Assembly: GCF_003852235.1 (NCBI RefSeq)
Contig: NZ_CP027732.1
Coordinates: forward strand, 2,480,001 to 2,544,000
Origin: Pseudomonas sp. R4-35-07
GTDB lineage: Bacteria > Pseudomonadota > Gammaproteobacteria > Pseudomonadales > Pseudomonadaceae
DNA: 64,000 nt
Direction: 5' to 3'
Part shown: one piece after another, positions 36,118-44,547 of the stretch
Position numbering within the stretch: the first letter of the stretch is position 1
Layout of the letters: each line of letters opens with the position of its first letter
The notes under the pieces: model-generated
Told to the model about the DNA's origin: nothing
What the model saw: only the letters and a program-made list of their open reading frames with translations
The model's database searches: none
Translations under genes and position numbers: made by a program

Positions 36118-37344
36118 ATGACTGATTGTGCAGCCCATGCGCCTGCGGGCGTTGTAACAGAACCGGCCTGGCTGGCGGTATTTTCCCTGGCGATGGGGGT
36201 ATTCGGCTTGCTCACGGCGGAGTACCTGCCGGCCAGCCTGTTGACACCGATGGCCCTGGACCTGGGCGTTACAGAGGCGCTGGCCGGGCAAGCCGTCACG
36301 GTGACGGCGGTGGTAGCGCTGTTTGCCGGTCTGCTGGTGCCGGGGCTGACCCGTGGTATCGACCGGCGCGTCGTGCTGCTGGGGTTTTCCACGCTGATGA
36401 TCGCCTCCAACCTGCTGGTGGCATTGTCCTCCAGCCTGACGGTGCTGTTGTTGATGCGCATCCTGCTGGGCATCGCCCTCGGCGGGTTCTGGAGCATGGC
36501 GGCTGCAGTGGCGATGCGCCTGGTGCCGGCGGCGTCCTTGCCCCGTGCGCTGTCGATCATTTTCAGCGGGATCGCGCTGGGCACCGTGGTCGCCGTGCCG
36601 CTGGGCAGCTATTTGGGTGGCCTGTACGGCTGGCGCAGTGCGTTTATTGCGGCGGCCGCCGTCGGCCTGCTGACCCTGGCGTTCCAGGCATTCACGCTGC
36701 CGCGCATGGCACCCCATGGCACCGCGCGCCTGCGCACCGTGGTGGACGTACTGCAGCGCCCCGGTATCGCCATCGGCATGTTCGGCTGCGTACTGGTGCA
36801 CACCGCGCATTTCGCGCTGTTCACCTACATCCGGCCGTTCCTGGAAAGCACCACCGGGGTCGACACCGAGGGGCTGGCGCTGATGCTGCTGGGTTTTGGC
36901 GTGGCGAATTTCGCCGGCACGCTGCTCGCCGGGTGGCTGCTGGTGCGCCGCCCACGCACAACACTGGTGTTAATGCCGGTGTTGGTGGGAATTGCGGCAC
37001 TGGCCCTGGTCTGGTTGCCGGCGTCACTGCCGGGCCAGGCGATGCTGCTGGCGCTATGGGGCATGGCATTTGGCGGCGTACCCGTGGCGTGGTCGAACTG
37101 GGTCGCGCGTGCGGTGCCGGACCAGGCGGAAAGTGCCGGAGGCATGGTCGTCGCGTCGGTGCAGTCGGCCATCGCGGCGGGCGCTGCCGGTGGCGGGCTG
37201 ATGTTCAGCTTCAGTGGCATTGGTGGGGTGTTTATCGGTGCGGGTGTGTTGATGTTGCTCGCGGCCTTGCTCATCGCTCTGCGTGTGCAGGTGCCTGGGC
37301 AAGACGGGGACACCAGTGTGACGCGCCACGCGTCTTTGGTTTAG
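36118..37344 (+). CDS. DHA1-family MFS transporter (sugar-efflux/drug type)
   Basis: A 408-residue 12-helix exporter of the AraJ/NepI group. Helix 1 has MGVFGLLTAEYLPASLLTP (the family's TEF/TEY signature), motif A is PGLTRGIDRRVVLLG, and motif C is GTVVAVPLGSYLGGLYGWR in helix 5. It probably exports purine ribosides, sugars or drugs; its divergent AraC regulator suggests induction by the exported compound. It lies next to the arabinose locus but has no clear operator in common. Confidence 0.87.
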   Translation: MTDCAAHAPAGVVTEPAWLAVFSLAMGVFGLLTAEYLPASLLTPMALDLGVTEALAGQAVTVTAVVALFAGLLVPGLTRGIDRRVVLLGFSTLMIASNLLVALSSSLTVLLLMRILLGIALGGFWSMAAAVAMRLVPAASLPRALSIIFSGIALGTVVAVPLGSYLGGLYGWRSAFIAAAAVGLLTLAFQAFTLPRMAPHGTARLRTVVDVLQRPGIAIGMFGCVLVHTAHFALFTYIRPFLESTTGVDTEGLALMLLGFGVANFAGTLLAGWLLVRRPRTTLVLMPVLVGIAALALVWLPASLPGQAMLLALWGMAFGGVPVAWSNWVARAVPDQAESAGGMVVASVQSAIAAGAAGGGLMFSFSGIGGVFIGAGVLMLLAALLIALRVQVPGQDGDTSVTRHASLV

Positions 37345-37390
37345 TCTTAAACCCTTTGTTGATCGCAAGCGCCCTCTAGGAGCATCGAGC

Positions 37391-38218
37391 ATGGCTGACT
37401 ACGTACCCCCCAAGGTCTGGACCTGGGACACCGAAAGCGGCGGCACCTTCGCCAGCATCAACCGGCCCATCGCCGGCGCCACCCATGAAAAAGCGCTGCC
37501 GGTCGGCAAGCACCCGTTGCAGCTGTATTCCCTGGCCACGCCCAATGGGCAGAAGGTCACGATCCTGCTCGAAGAGCTGCTGGCGCTCGGGCACACCGGT
37601 GCCGAATACGACGCCTGGCTGATCAAGATCGGTGACGGCGACCAGTTCGGCAGCGGTTTCGTGGCGGTGAACCCGAACTCGAAGATTCCGGCGCTGATGG
37701 ATCACAGCGGCGCTGCGCCGATTCGCGTGTTCGAGTCGGGCGCGATCCTGCAGTACCTGGCCGAGAAGTTCGGCGCGTTTTTGCCCACCGAACCTGCCGC
37801 CCGTGCCGAATGCCTGTCGTGGCTGTTCTGGCAGATGGGCAGCGCACCGTACTTGGGCGGCGGCTTCGGGCATTTCTACGCGTATGCGCCGAGCAAGATG
37901 GAATACCCGATCAATCGTTTCGCCATGGAGGCCAAGCGCCAGTTGGATGTGCTGGACAAGCGCCTGGCGGTGAGCGAGTACATTGCCGGGGACGCCTACA
38001 CCATCGCCGACATCGCCATCTGGCCCTGGTACGGCGGGTTGGTCAAAGGGCGGTTGTATGGGGCGGCGGAGTTTCTGTCGGTGCATGAATACAAGCACGT
38101 CATGCGCTGGGCGGATGCGATTGATGCACGGCCGGCGGTGCAGCGCGGGCGGCGGGTGAATCGGGTGTCCGGTGATGATCAGTTGGCCGAGCGCCATAGT
38201 GCGAGCGACTTGGACTGA
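37391..38218 (+). CDS. yghU: YghU-like glutathione-dependent disulfide-bond oxidoreductase
   Basis: A 275-residue glutathione transferase homologue of the Nu class. YVPPKVWTWD at the start, GKHPLQLYSLATPNGQKVTI for the thioredoxin-like domain, NPNSKIPALMD with the cis-proline, and FESGAILQYLAEKFG for the glutathione site all match YghU. These enzymes hold two glutathiones and show disulfide-bond reductase activity. AGGAG lies ahead of the ATG. It is probably a single-gene unit, ending in a short REP hairpin. Confidence 0.9.
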   Translation: MADYVPPKVWTWDTESGGTFASINRPIAGATHEKALPVGKHPLQLYSLATPNGQKVTILLEELLALGHTGAEYDAWLIKIGDGDQFGSGFVAVNPNSKIPALMDHSGAAPIRVFESGAILQYLAEKFGAFLPTEPAARAECLSWLFWQMGSAPYLGGGFGHFYAYAPSKMEYPINRFAMEAKRQLDVLDKRLAVSEYIAGDAYTIADIAIWPWYGGLVKGRLYGAAEFLSVHEYKHVMRWADAIDARPAVQRGRRVNRVSGDDQLAERHSASDLD

Positions 38219-38221
38219 AAG

Positions 38222-38249
38222 TGTGGGAGGGAGCAAGCCCCCTCCCACA
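38222..38249. repeat. Truncated REP hairpin
   Basis: TGTGGGAGGG and CCCTCCCACA separated by only eight bases: the outer arms of a REPIN whose middle is missing. It can act as a terminator for the converging yghU and solute-binding protein genes. Confidence 0.8.
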
Positions 38250-38270
38250 TTTGGATCTTCTTGGCTTCAA

Positions 38271-39197
38271 TTATTTGTAGCGTTGCTCGAACACAGCCAC
38301 TTGCTCGGGTTTTATGAGTTCGAAGGGCACCCACACCTCCGACTCAATCGGCTCGCCCTTGATCATCCGCACCGCCGCTTGTACCGCTTGAGTCGCCTGG
38401 GCTTTGGGGTCCTGGAACACTGAGGCGGTGAGCACGCCGCGCCTGATCGCCGCCAGGCCATCGGGCAGGCCATCGATGCCGACAATCGCCACGTCGCCCT
38501 TGGCTTTGCCGGCCTGCTGCAAAGCCATGGCCGCGCCAATCGCCATTTCATCGTTGTTGGCCACAATCGCATCGAACTGTGTGCCCGCCAGCAGCCAGTT
38601 GCTGGTCAGGTCCATGGCCTTGCTGCGTTGCCATTCGGCACTTTGCTGCTCGACGATCTTGATCCCGGGAAAGTCCTTGAGCACCTGCTTGGCGCCTTCA
38701 GTGCGGTCATGGGTGGCGTTTTGCGCCAGGTCGCCCATGATGATCGCCACGTTGCCCTTGCCGCCGAGTTTTTCCGCGAGGTAGCGCATTTGCAATTGCC
38801 CGGCTTCGATGTCGTTGGACGCCACGGTCACGACTCCCTTGGGCAGCGTGCGTTGATCGGGATGGCGGTTGACGTACACCAATGGCTTATTGGCGGCCAC
38901 GGCGGCGCGGGTCATGTTGGCGGTGGCGGCGGTGTCCACCGGCAGCACGATGACCGCGTCGACGTTCTGGTTGAGAAACCCTTCGACCTGGTTGAGCTGA
39001 CGCACCACGTCGCCCTGGGCGTCCTCGAACTGGATCTGCACGTCTTGTTGTTTGGCGGCCGTTTCAAGGCCAGTGCGCACGTAGGTCATGAAGTTATCGT
39101 CAACCCGCGCGATGCTCACGCCAATGCGGTACGCGGCGAAGGTCCATTGGCTGAACAGCAGCAACAGGGTGGCAACGATCAATGAATAGCGATGCAT
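38271..39197 (-). CDS. Sugar/cyclitol-binding periplasmic protein (MocB-like)
   Basis: A 308-residue ribose/inositol-type solute-binding protein with a signal peptide (about 21 residues, ending TFAAY) and the type 1 periplasmic-binding fold: RIGVSIARVDDNFMTYVRTG, AVIVLPVDTAATANMT, NRHPDQRTLPKGVVTVASND. No ATPase or permease adjoins it, so it must share a membrane transporter or act in sensing. It is the last gene of the sigma-54-driven operon. In the rhizobial moc set the corresponding component is MocB; that identification rests on context. Confidence 0.85.
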   Translation of the reverse strand: MHRYSLIVATLLLLFSQWTFAAYRIGVSIARVDDNFMTYVRTGLETAAKQQDVQIQFEDAQGDVVRQLNQVEGFLNQNVDAVIVLPVDTAATANMTRAAVAANKPLVYVNRHPDQRTLPKGVVTVASNDIEAGQLQMRYLAEKLGGKGNVAIIMGDLAQNATHDRTEGAKQVLKDFPGIKIVEQQSAEWQRSKAMDLTSNWLLAGTQFDAIVANNDEMAIGAAMALQQAGKAKGDVAIVGIDGLPDGLAAIRRGVLTASVFQDPKAQATQAVQAAVRMIKGEPIESEVWVPFELIKPEQVAVFEQRYK

Positions 39198-39215
39198 GAG
39201 GTGTTCCTCTTGTTG

Positions 39216-39995
39216 TTATAGGGTGAAGGCTTGGCGAAAACGCTCCAGGGCCGCTTCGCTGTCGCCGCTGGCCCAGGCTTCCAGGCCGACCACGCCGCTG
39301 TAGCCGATGGCCTGCAGCGCCCTGGCAATCGCCGGGTAGTGGATTTCGCCGGTGCCAGGCTCCTGGCGCCCGGGCACGTCCGCCACCTGGATTTCGCCGA
39401 TGGCGCTGCCCGCGCGCTGGATCAATTCGATCAGGTTTCCTTCGCCGATCTGCGCGTGGTAAAGGTCCAGGTTCATTTTCAAATACGGGCTGCCCACGGC
39501 TTCGATCAGCGCCAGGGTGTCGTCGGCGCGGGCGAATGGCGTGCCGGGGTGGTCGACCTCGGTGTTGAGGTTTTCCAGCAGGAACACGCGGCCGGCGTCT
39601 TGCCCCAGGCGAGCGATTTTCTCCAGCGTCTTGCAGGCACTCAGCCACATGCGCCCGGTGGTCCGGCTGACGGGTTGCACCGGCAGGCCGCCGTCACCCA
39701 GGCCGGTGCCGTGCAAATTGAGGCTGGGGCACTTGAGGCGCTCGGCAACACTTAAGGATTCGCGGGCGCTGTCGAGCAAGTGGAGGATACCGTCGGGGTC
39801 GGTGAGCGTGCCGCTGATGTAGCCGGTCATCGAGGTGAAGTCCGCGCCCGTCGCGGCCAGGGCGTTGATGTCCTTGTCTGTCCAGTTCCAGATTTCGGCG
39901 CTGAAACCCAGGGCATGAATCCGCTTGACCCGCTCGACGAAGGGCAGATCCAGAAACACCATCTCGGCACTCACCGCCAGCTTGAACGGGCTCAT
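39216..39995 (-). CDS. TIM-barrel sugar isomerase (hydroxypyruvate isomerase/OtnI-like; MocC candidate)
   Basis: A 259-residue AP-endonuclease-2-fold isomerase. FKLAVSAEMVFLDLPFVERV begins the barrel. Metal ligands are probably the glutamate in FLLENLNTEVDH (about residue 143), the aspartate/histidine in LKMNLDLYHAQIG, the region GEIQVADVPGR, and the final glutamate in GVVGLEAW. Length and motifs are close to Hyi/OtnI. Its start overlaps the stop of the dehydrogenase gene by four bases, so it acts on the ketone that enzyme makes. It parallels MocC/IolE-type steps in cyclitol breakdown. Confidence 0.85.
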   Translation of the reverse strand: MSPFKLAVSAEMVFLDLPFVERVKRIHALGFSAEIWNWTDKDINALAATGADFTSMTGYISGTLTDPDGILHLLDSARESLSVAERLKCPSLNLHGTGLGDGGLPVQPVSRTTGRMWLSACKTLEKIARLGQDAGRVFLLENLNTEVDHPGTPFARADDTLALIEAVGSPYLKMNLDLYHAQIGEGNLIELIQRAGSAIGEIQVADVPGRQEPGTGEIHYPAIARALQAIGYSGVVGLEAWASGDSEAALERFRQAFTL

Positions 39996-40996
39996 AGGCT
40001 CACCGCCGTGCCTTGCTCATAGGATTGGATACACGCGCGGGCAATCGCCAGGGCGGCGCGGGCATCTTCCCCGCTGGCCAGGGGCTTGGCGCCGCTTTGC
40101 AGGCAGTCGACGAAGTGGTTGAGCTCGGCAATGTAGGCATCGCGCAACAGGTCGGTGTCCAGGCGCTGGGTGTCGGCCTGGATGCCCTGGGCCTGGTAGC
40201 GCACCAGGTCGCAGGCCTGCACGCTGCCCATGGTCAGCATGCCGGCGCTGCCGAACACTTCACCGCGCACGTCATAGCCATACACCGCCTGGAAGCTGGC
40301 TTCGGCGGTGGCAATCGCGCCGTTATCGAAACGGATCGTGACCACGGCGGTGTCGAGCAAACCCTGGCTTTTGTAGTCCGGGGCGATCAGGGCGTCGGCC
40401 ATCACCTGCACCTGCACCGCTTCGGCGCCGGGGTTGAGGTAGCGCAGGGTGTCGAAGTCGTGGATCAGGGTTTCCAGGAAAATCACCCATTGCGGTGAGG
40501 CGCCAGGGTTGTTCAGCGCCGGGTCGCGGGTCAGGGAGCGCAGCAACTGCGGAGTGCCGATACGGCCTGCGGCGACGTCGAGGTGGGCGGCGCGAAAGCT
40601 GTTGGCGAAGCGCCGGTTGAAGCCGACTTGCAGTGGCACTCGGGCATCGGCCGCAGCGGCGATGGCGCGGTCGGCTTCATCGAGGGTGATCGCCATGGGC
40701 TTCTCGCAGAAGATGCCCTTGCCGGCACGGGCGGCGCTGATCACCAGTTCGGCATGGCTGCGGGCGGGGGCGGCGATGAGTACGCCGTCGATATCCGGGT
40801 CGTCGAGCAGTTGCTGCGGGTCGGTGTACACCTTGGCTACACCCAGCTCTGCCGCCAGACGTGCGGCTTGCCCTGGCGTAGGGTCGGCGATGGCGGCGAG
40901 GCAAGCGCCGGGAATGTGCCGGGCGGCGGTCAGGCCGTGGAAGCTGCCCATGCGGCCGGCGCCGATCAAGCCCAGGCGGATGTTTTTTGTATTCAT
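39992..40996 (-). CDS. Gfo/Idh/MocA-family oxidoreductase
   Basis: A 334-residue NAD-dependent dehydrogenase of the inositol 2-dehydrogenase/MocA family. Rossmann motif GLIGAGRMGSFHG (about residues 9-21), the EKP motif in GIFCEKPMA (about 95-103), and VGFNRRF then the catalytic HDFDTLRYL (Asp-x-x-x-His type, about 180). AGGGG lies before the ATG. It is the first gene of the operon, under a -24/-12 promoter at 41052-41069. The likely reaction is oxidation of a hydroxyl (or imine-forming oxidation) on a cyclitol such as scyllo-inosamine. Confidence 0.9.
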   Translation of the reverse strand: MNTKNIRLGLIGAGRMGSFHGLTAARHIPGACLAAIADPTPGQAARLAAELGVAKVYTDPQQLLDDPDIDGVLIAAPARSHAELVISAARAGKGIFCEKPMAITLDEADRAIAAAADARVPLQVGFNRRFANSFRAAHLDVAAGRIGTPQLLRSLTRDPALNNPGASPQWVIFLETLIHDFDTLRYLNPGAEAVQVQVMADALIAPDYKSQGLLDTAVVTIRFDNGAIATAEASFQAVYGYDVRGEVFGSAGMLTMGSVQACDLVRYQAQGIQADTQRLDTDLLRDAYIAELNHFVDCLQSGAKPLASGEDARAALAIARACIQSYEQGTAVSL

Positions 40997-41051
40997 GTAT
41001 GACCCCTTTTTATTGTTGGCCTCAGGACGGTCCTGGCGGGTAAAGGGGTAA

Positions 41052-41069
41052 GAGCAAGGGCTGTGCCAA
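41052..41069 (-). promoter_or_regulatory. Sigma-54 (-24/-12) promoter
   Basis: On the minus strand TTGGCACAGCCCTTGCTC matches the sigma-54 consensus TGGCAC-N5-TTGCT at every conserved base. It lies 56 bases upstream of the dehydrogenase start. The divergent gene encodes a sigma-54 activator, which makes a functional promoter very likely. Confidence 0.88.
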
Positions 41070-41119
41070 AATCCAAGTGACTGATATTTAACGGTTATAA
41101 ATAAACACCAAAAAAATAG

Positions 41120-41170
41120 TGTTCATTTAAATGACATGTCTATGCTGACATGTTGAAAACATGAACATGG
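41120..41170. promoter_or_regulatory. Candidate upstream activator sites
   Basis: A palindrome TCATTTAAATGA, followed by TGACATGTC and TGACATGTT 14 bases apart, then AACATG repeats. They lie about 60-100 bases upstream of the -24 element, where enhancer-binding proteins normally bind, and just before the activator's own start, so autoregulation is also possible. Confidence 0.5.
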
Positions 41171-41179
41171 ACACCGCTT

Positions 41180-43153
41180 ATGAGCATGGCGATCAGTGCG
41201 CAAGACCTCGATTACCTGACGGCGCTGGGCCCCGCGGCGCTGAATGACGGCCCGGTCGCAGCCTTGGAGCAGGCGTGGCAGGCCTGCCTGAGCGGCCAGC
41301 TGCAGCGCCCGCCCGAGGTGCGTCAGACGATCTGGGATTCCTGGCGGCGCAGCGTCGAGGCCGGCATCGATCCGGCAGACAACGCTTACCGTTTCGTCGC
41401 CGCCGACACACTGGCGGCCACCCTGGCCAGCCACCGCGTGCTGATCGCCGCCGCCGCGCAAGTCATGCACGGATTACTGGCGTACAACCCGCGCGGTCAT
41501 ATCAACCTTACCGACGCTGACGGCACCACTTTGTATTTCTGTGGGTTGGACATCACCCCCGTGGGCAGTCGCCTGCTCGAATCGGTGCAGGGCACCAACT
41601 GCACCGGCCTGGCGCTGGCCGAAGATCATCTGGTGTATGTGCTGGCCGAAGAAAACTTCGCCGTCGGCCTGCGTCAACGCCGCATGCACTGCGCCGCCGC
41701 GCCGATAAAGAATGCCCAGGGCCAGACCCTGGCCATGCTGACGCTGACGGCCGAGCCCGGCTGGTTTCACTTCCATACCCTGGGCACCGTCCAGGCGGCC
41801 GCCGAGGCCGTGTCGCGGCAGATGGCGCTGCAAGCGTTGCTGCAAGAGCAGCAAACCGTGCTTGAAGTGCTTAACGAAGGCTTGGTGGTGCTGGATGAAC
41901 GCGGGTGCATCAAGGCGATCAATCGCTACGCGCGGCAACTGTTCAACGTGGGCCTGGAGCTGCTCGGCAGCCCCTTCAATCGGCTCGCTCGCAGCGAGCT
42001 GAGCGACGCCATGCTCCTGCGCGGCGGCGAAAACCTGCGCGATCTGGACTGCACCTTTCACTTGCACGACCGCAGCCAGCTCGCCTGCCTGGTCTCGGTG
42101 TGCCCGCTGGAGCAGGGTGGGGTGATCGTGTCGGTGCGTGAAAACCGCCGCATCCGCGAAATCACCCGGCGCATTGTCGGCACCCAGGCCCGCTACACCT
42201 TTGAAACCATCCAGGGCACCTCGCGCGCGATCCAGGACGCGCTGCACCTGGGACGCATCGCCAGTCGCAGTGATTCCACCACCTTGATCCTCGGCGAAAG
42301 CGGCACCGGCAAAGAGTTATTTGCCCAGGCCATTCATAACGCCAGCGAGCGTTGCACTGGCCCCTTCGTCGCAGTCAACTGCGGCGCGATCCCACGGGAC
42401 CTGGTGCAAAGCGAATTGTTCGGCCATACCGAAGGCGCCTTCACCGGCTCGGCACGCGGCGGTTCGGCGGGCAAGTTTGAACTGGCCGATGGCGGGACGA
42501 TTTTCCTCGATGAAATCGGCGACATGGCCTTCGACGCGCAAGTCAGCCTGTTGCGCGTGTTGCAGGAAGGCGAGGTGACCCGCGTGGGCGCGAAGACCTC
42601 ACGGCCAGTGGATGTGCGCATCATTGCGGCGACCCACCGCAATCTCAGCCAGGCGGTGGCCGAGGGGGCGTTTCGCGAAGACCTTTACTACCGCCTCAAC
42701 GTGCTGAATATCACCGTGCCGCCCCTGCGTATGCGCCGTGACGATATTCCTCTGCTGGCGCGGCATTTCCTGCAGCGTTGCGCGCGTTCGTTGCGCAAAT
42801 CGCTGCAAGGATTCTCGCCGGATGCGCTGGCGTTGCTGTCGGCCCATGGCTGGCCGGGCAATGTGCGCGAGCTGGAAAACGCGATTGAGCGGGCGACCAA
42901 CCTGGCGATGGGCGAGTGGATCGAGCCTGGCGATTTACCCTTGGAGGCCAGGCCGCGCGCCCCGGCCATCCCATATGCCGCGCCAGCCACCCAAGACCTG
43001 AGCAGCCACGAGATGCACGCCATCGTCACGGCGCTGAAAAACACCGCTGGCAATATCCGCCTGGCCGCCCGGCAGCTGAACGTTTCCCGTGGCGGGCTGT
43101 ACAACAAGATGAATCGGTTCGGGTTGAATGCCGGGGATTTTCGCGGCCGGTGA
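41180..43153 (+). CDS. Sigma-54-dependent activator, AcoR type
   Basis: A 657-residue enhancer-binding protein. It has an N-terminal GAF-like sensor (about residues 75-230), a PAS-like segment (EVLNEGLVVLDERGCIKAIN, about 235-310) and an AAA+ domain with Walker A GESGTGKE (about 374-381), the sigma-54 contact loop EGAFTGSARGG, Walker B GGTIFLDEIGDM, and sensor RLNVLNITVPPLR. A Fis-type HTH (NIRLAARQLNVSRGGLYNKM) closes the protein. The contact loop reads GAFTGS where GAFTGA is the rule. It is divergent from the operon that carries the -24/-12 promoter. Confidence 0.92.
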   Translation: MSMAISAQDLDYLTALGPAALNDGPVAALEQAWQACLSGQLQRPPEVRQTIWDSWRRSVEAGIDPADNAYRFVAADTLAATLASHRVLIAAAAQVMHGLLAYNPRGHINLTDADGTTLYFCGLDITPVGSRLLESVQGTNCTGLALAEDHLVYVLAEENFAVGLRQRRMHCAAAPIKNAQGQTLAMLTLTAEPGWFHFHTLGTVQAAAEAVSRQMALQALLQEQQTVLEVLNEGLVVLDERGCIKAINRYARQLFNVGLELLGSPFNRLARSELSDAMLLRGGENLRDLDCTFHLHDRSQLACLVSVCPLEQGGVIVSVRENRRIREITRRIVGTQARYTFETIQGTSRAIQDALHLGRIASRSDSTTLILGESGTGKELFAQAIHNASERCTGPFVAVNCGAIPRDLVQSELFGHTEGAFTGSARGGSAGKFELADGGTIFLDEIGDMAFDAQVSLLRVLQEGEVTRVGAKTSRPVDVRIIAATHRNLSQAVAEGAFREDLYYRLNVLNITVPPLRMRRDDIPLLARHFLQRCARSLRKSLQGFSPDALALLSAHGWPGNVRELENAIERATNLAMGEWIEPGDLPLEARPRAPAIPYAAPATQDLSSHEMHAIVTALKNTAGNIRLAARQLNVSRGGLYNKMNRFGLNAGDFRGR

Positions 43154-43197
43154 ACGGTTACCGATGTGGGAGGGGCGATGAAGCGTACGCCGCCCTC

Positions 43198-43296
43198 TGT
43201 AGGAGCGAGCTTGCTCGCGAAAAACGCCCAGGCAACGCGTTTATTCTGGATAAACGCGGGGGGCCTGAATTTTTCGCGAGCAAGCTCGCTCCTACA
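43198..43296. repeat. REP doublet, TGTAGGAGCGAGCTTGCTCGCGAA family
   Basis: TGTAGGAGCGAGCTTGCTCG and its complement flank about 50 bases that contain a second complementary pair (AACGCG...). It is a third REP family in this window and lies between the converging activator and LacI genes. Confidence 0.9.
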
Positions 43297-43335
43297 AAAA
43301 GCTCTGACTGACTGGCATCAGGGCAAGCCCCCTCT

Positions 43336-44385
43336 TCAGGTGCCCATGTTTTCCGAGGTGACGATGTGCGGCGGGATGTGCACCCGATGCCGCGCCGGAT
43401 CGAACGCCTCGTCGCTCTGCAGCGCCACCAGCAGGTCCACCAGCGCCACCGCCGTCTGGCGTGGCTGCGAATCCATCACCACATCGATCAACCCTCGGCC
43501 CAGGGCCTGGCGCGACAGTTCGGTGGACTCCTGCAAAATGCAGCACAACGCCGGGCGCTTGGGCAGTTGCGCCAAGGCGTTGATCACGCCGTCACCGCCG
43601 CCGCCCACCACGCACAGCCCGCGCAAGTCGGTGTGGCGGCTGAGCAGGTCGAGGGTGGCTTCTTCGGTGATGTCGCAGTTGTCCAGATTGATCAGCGGTT
43701 CCAAGGGTTTGAGCCCCGGTGCGTGTTCGGCCAGGTAGCTGTGCAAGCCTTCGACCCGCGCCTGGTGGCCGAGAAAACGGTGGCCCCCCAGCAAGATGCC
43801 CACGCTGCCTTTACGCGCACCGCAGGTACGCGCCAACAGCCAGCCCATGGTGCGGCCGACGACGTGATTATCCTGGCCCACATAAGGTTCGGCCGCGCGT
43901 TCGTGGATGTCCGAGAGCAGCGCCACCACCGGCACGCCGGCTGCGCGGATCTGCGCCAGGCACGCATTGATCAACGGGTGGGCGAAGCTGACCACCGCCA
44001 GCGCGTCGCACTGCACGGCCAGTTGCTCGATCTGCGCGACGATGGCGCTGGGTGTGCGGTCAACGATGTACTCGAACTGGCAGCTCAGGTTGGCGCTGGC
44101 GTGCTGCTGCGCCGCCGCGCTGATCGACTGGGCCAGGTTGGCATAGAACGCCTGGGCGGTGCCCAGCAGGAGAATGCCGAAACGGTAGGTCGGACGCCGT
44201 TCGCGAATACGCTGGCCGATCAGTCGCGCGGCGAAATAACCGACCGCTTCGGCGGCCTGGAATACGTGCTCGGCGGTTTGCGGATTGACCGGTGCGCGAG
44301 CGTTCAATACACGGTCGACGGTGGCCACACTGAGGCCCGCGTGGGCGGCAACCGTGGCGATGGTCGGGCGTTTATGGGTATTCAT
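43336..44385 (-). CDS. LacI-family regulator
   Basis: A 349-residue LacI-type regulator. The N-terminal HTH and hinge read TIATVAAHAGLSVATVDRVLN (about residues 8-28), followed by a periplasmic-binding-protein-like sensor (RFGILLLGTAQAFYANLA; LAVVSFAHPLINA; GSVGILLGGHRFLGHQARVEG). The HTH has VDRVLN instead of the usual VSRVLN, as in regulators such as those of inositol loci. It is divergent from the mocD-like gene across a palindrome, so repression of the oxygenase operon until a cyclitol binds is likely. Confidence 0.88.
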   Translation of the reverse strand: MNTHKRPTIATVAAHAGLSVATVDRVLNARAPVNPQTAEHVFQAAEAVGYFAARLIGQRIRERRPTYRFGILLLGTAQAFYANLAQSISAAAQQHASANLSCQFEYIVDRTPSAIVAQIEQLAVQCDALAVVSFAHPLINACLAQIRAAGVPVVALLSDIHERAAEPYVGQDNHVVGRTMGWLLARTCGARKGSVGILLGGHRFLGHQARVEGLHSYLAEHAPGLKPLEPLINLDNCDITEEATLDLLSRHTDLRGLCVVGGGGDGVINALAQLPKRPALCCILQESTELSRQALGRGLIDVVMDSQPRQTAVALVDLLVALQSDEAFDPARHRVHIPPHIVTSENMGT

Positions 44386-44403
44386 GGCGAGCCCCTTGAG
44401 CGT

Positions 44404-44453
44404 CTTGATAGAAAACTATCAAGCCCCGCTGGGCCTGGATGATAGCTTGATAG
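44404..44453. promoter_or_regulatory. LacI-type operator
   Basis: CTTGATAG-AAAA-CTATCAAG (44404-44423) is a perfect inverted repeat, and a third copy of the half-site CTTGATAG is at 44446-44453. They sit between the LacI start and the oxygenase start. A dimer on the full site with a nearby auxiliary half-site would repress both directions. Confidence 0.72.
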
Positions 44454-44547
44454 GGAATGGATTCAAGCCCTTGAGGCTGATTTGGCCGCGCTCTATGGTT
44501 GGTCTCGCAAAGCCCCTGAAACCCCACGCTTGCGGAGAACGATAACA

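Noticed and set aside
38271-40996. Fragment of a standard myo-inositol (iol) operon
   Set aside because: No iolB, iolC, iolD or iolA homologue is nearby, while a desaturase-ferredoxin-reductase chain is; the moc-like reading fits better.
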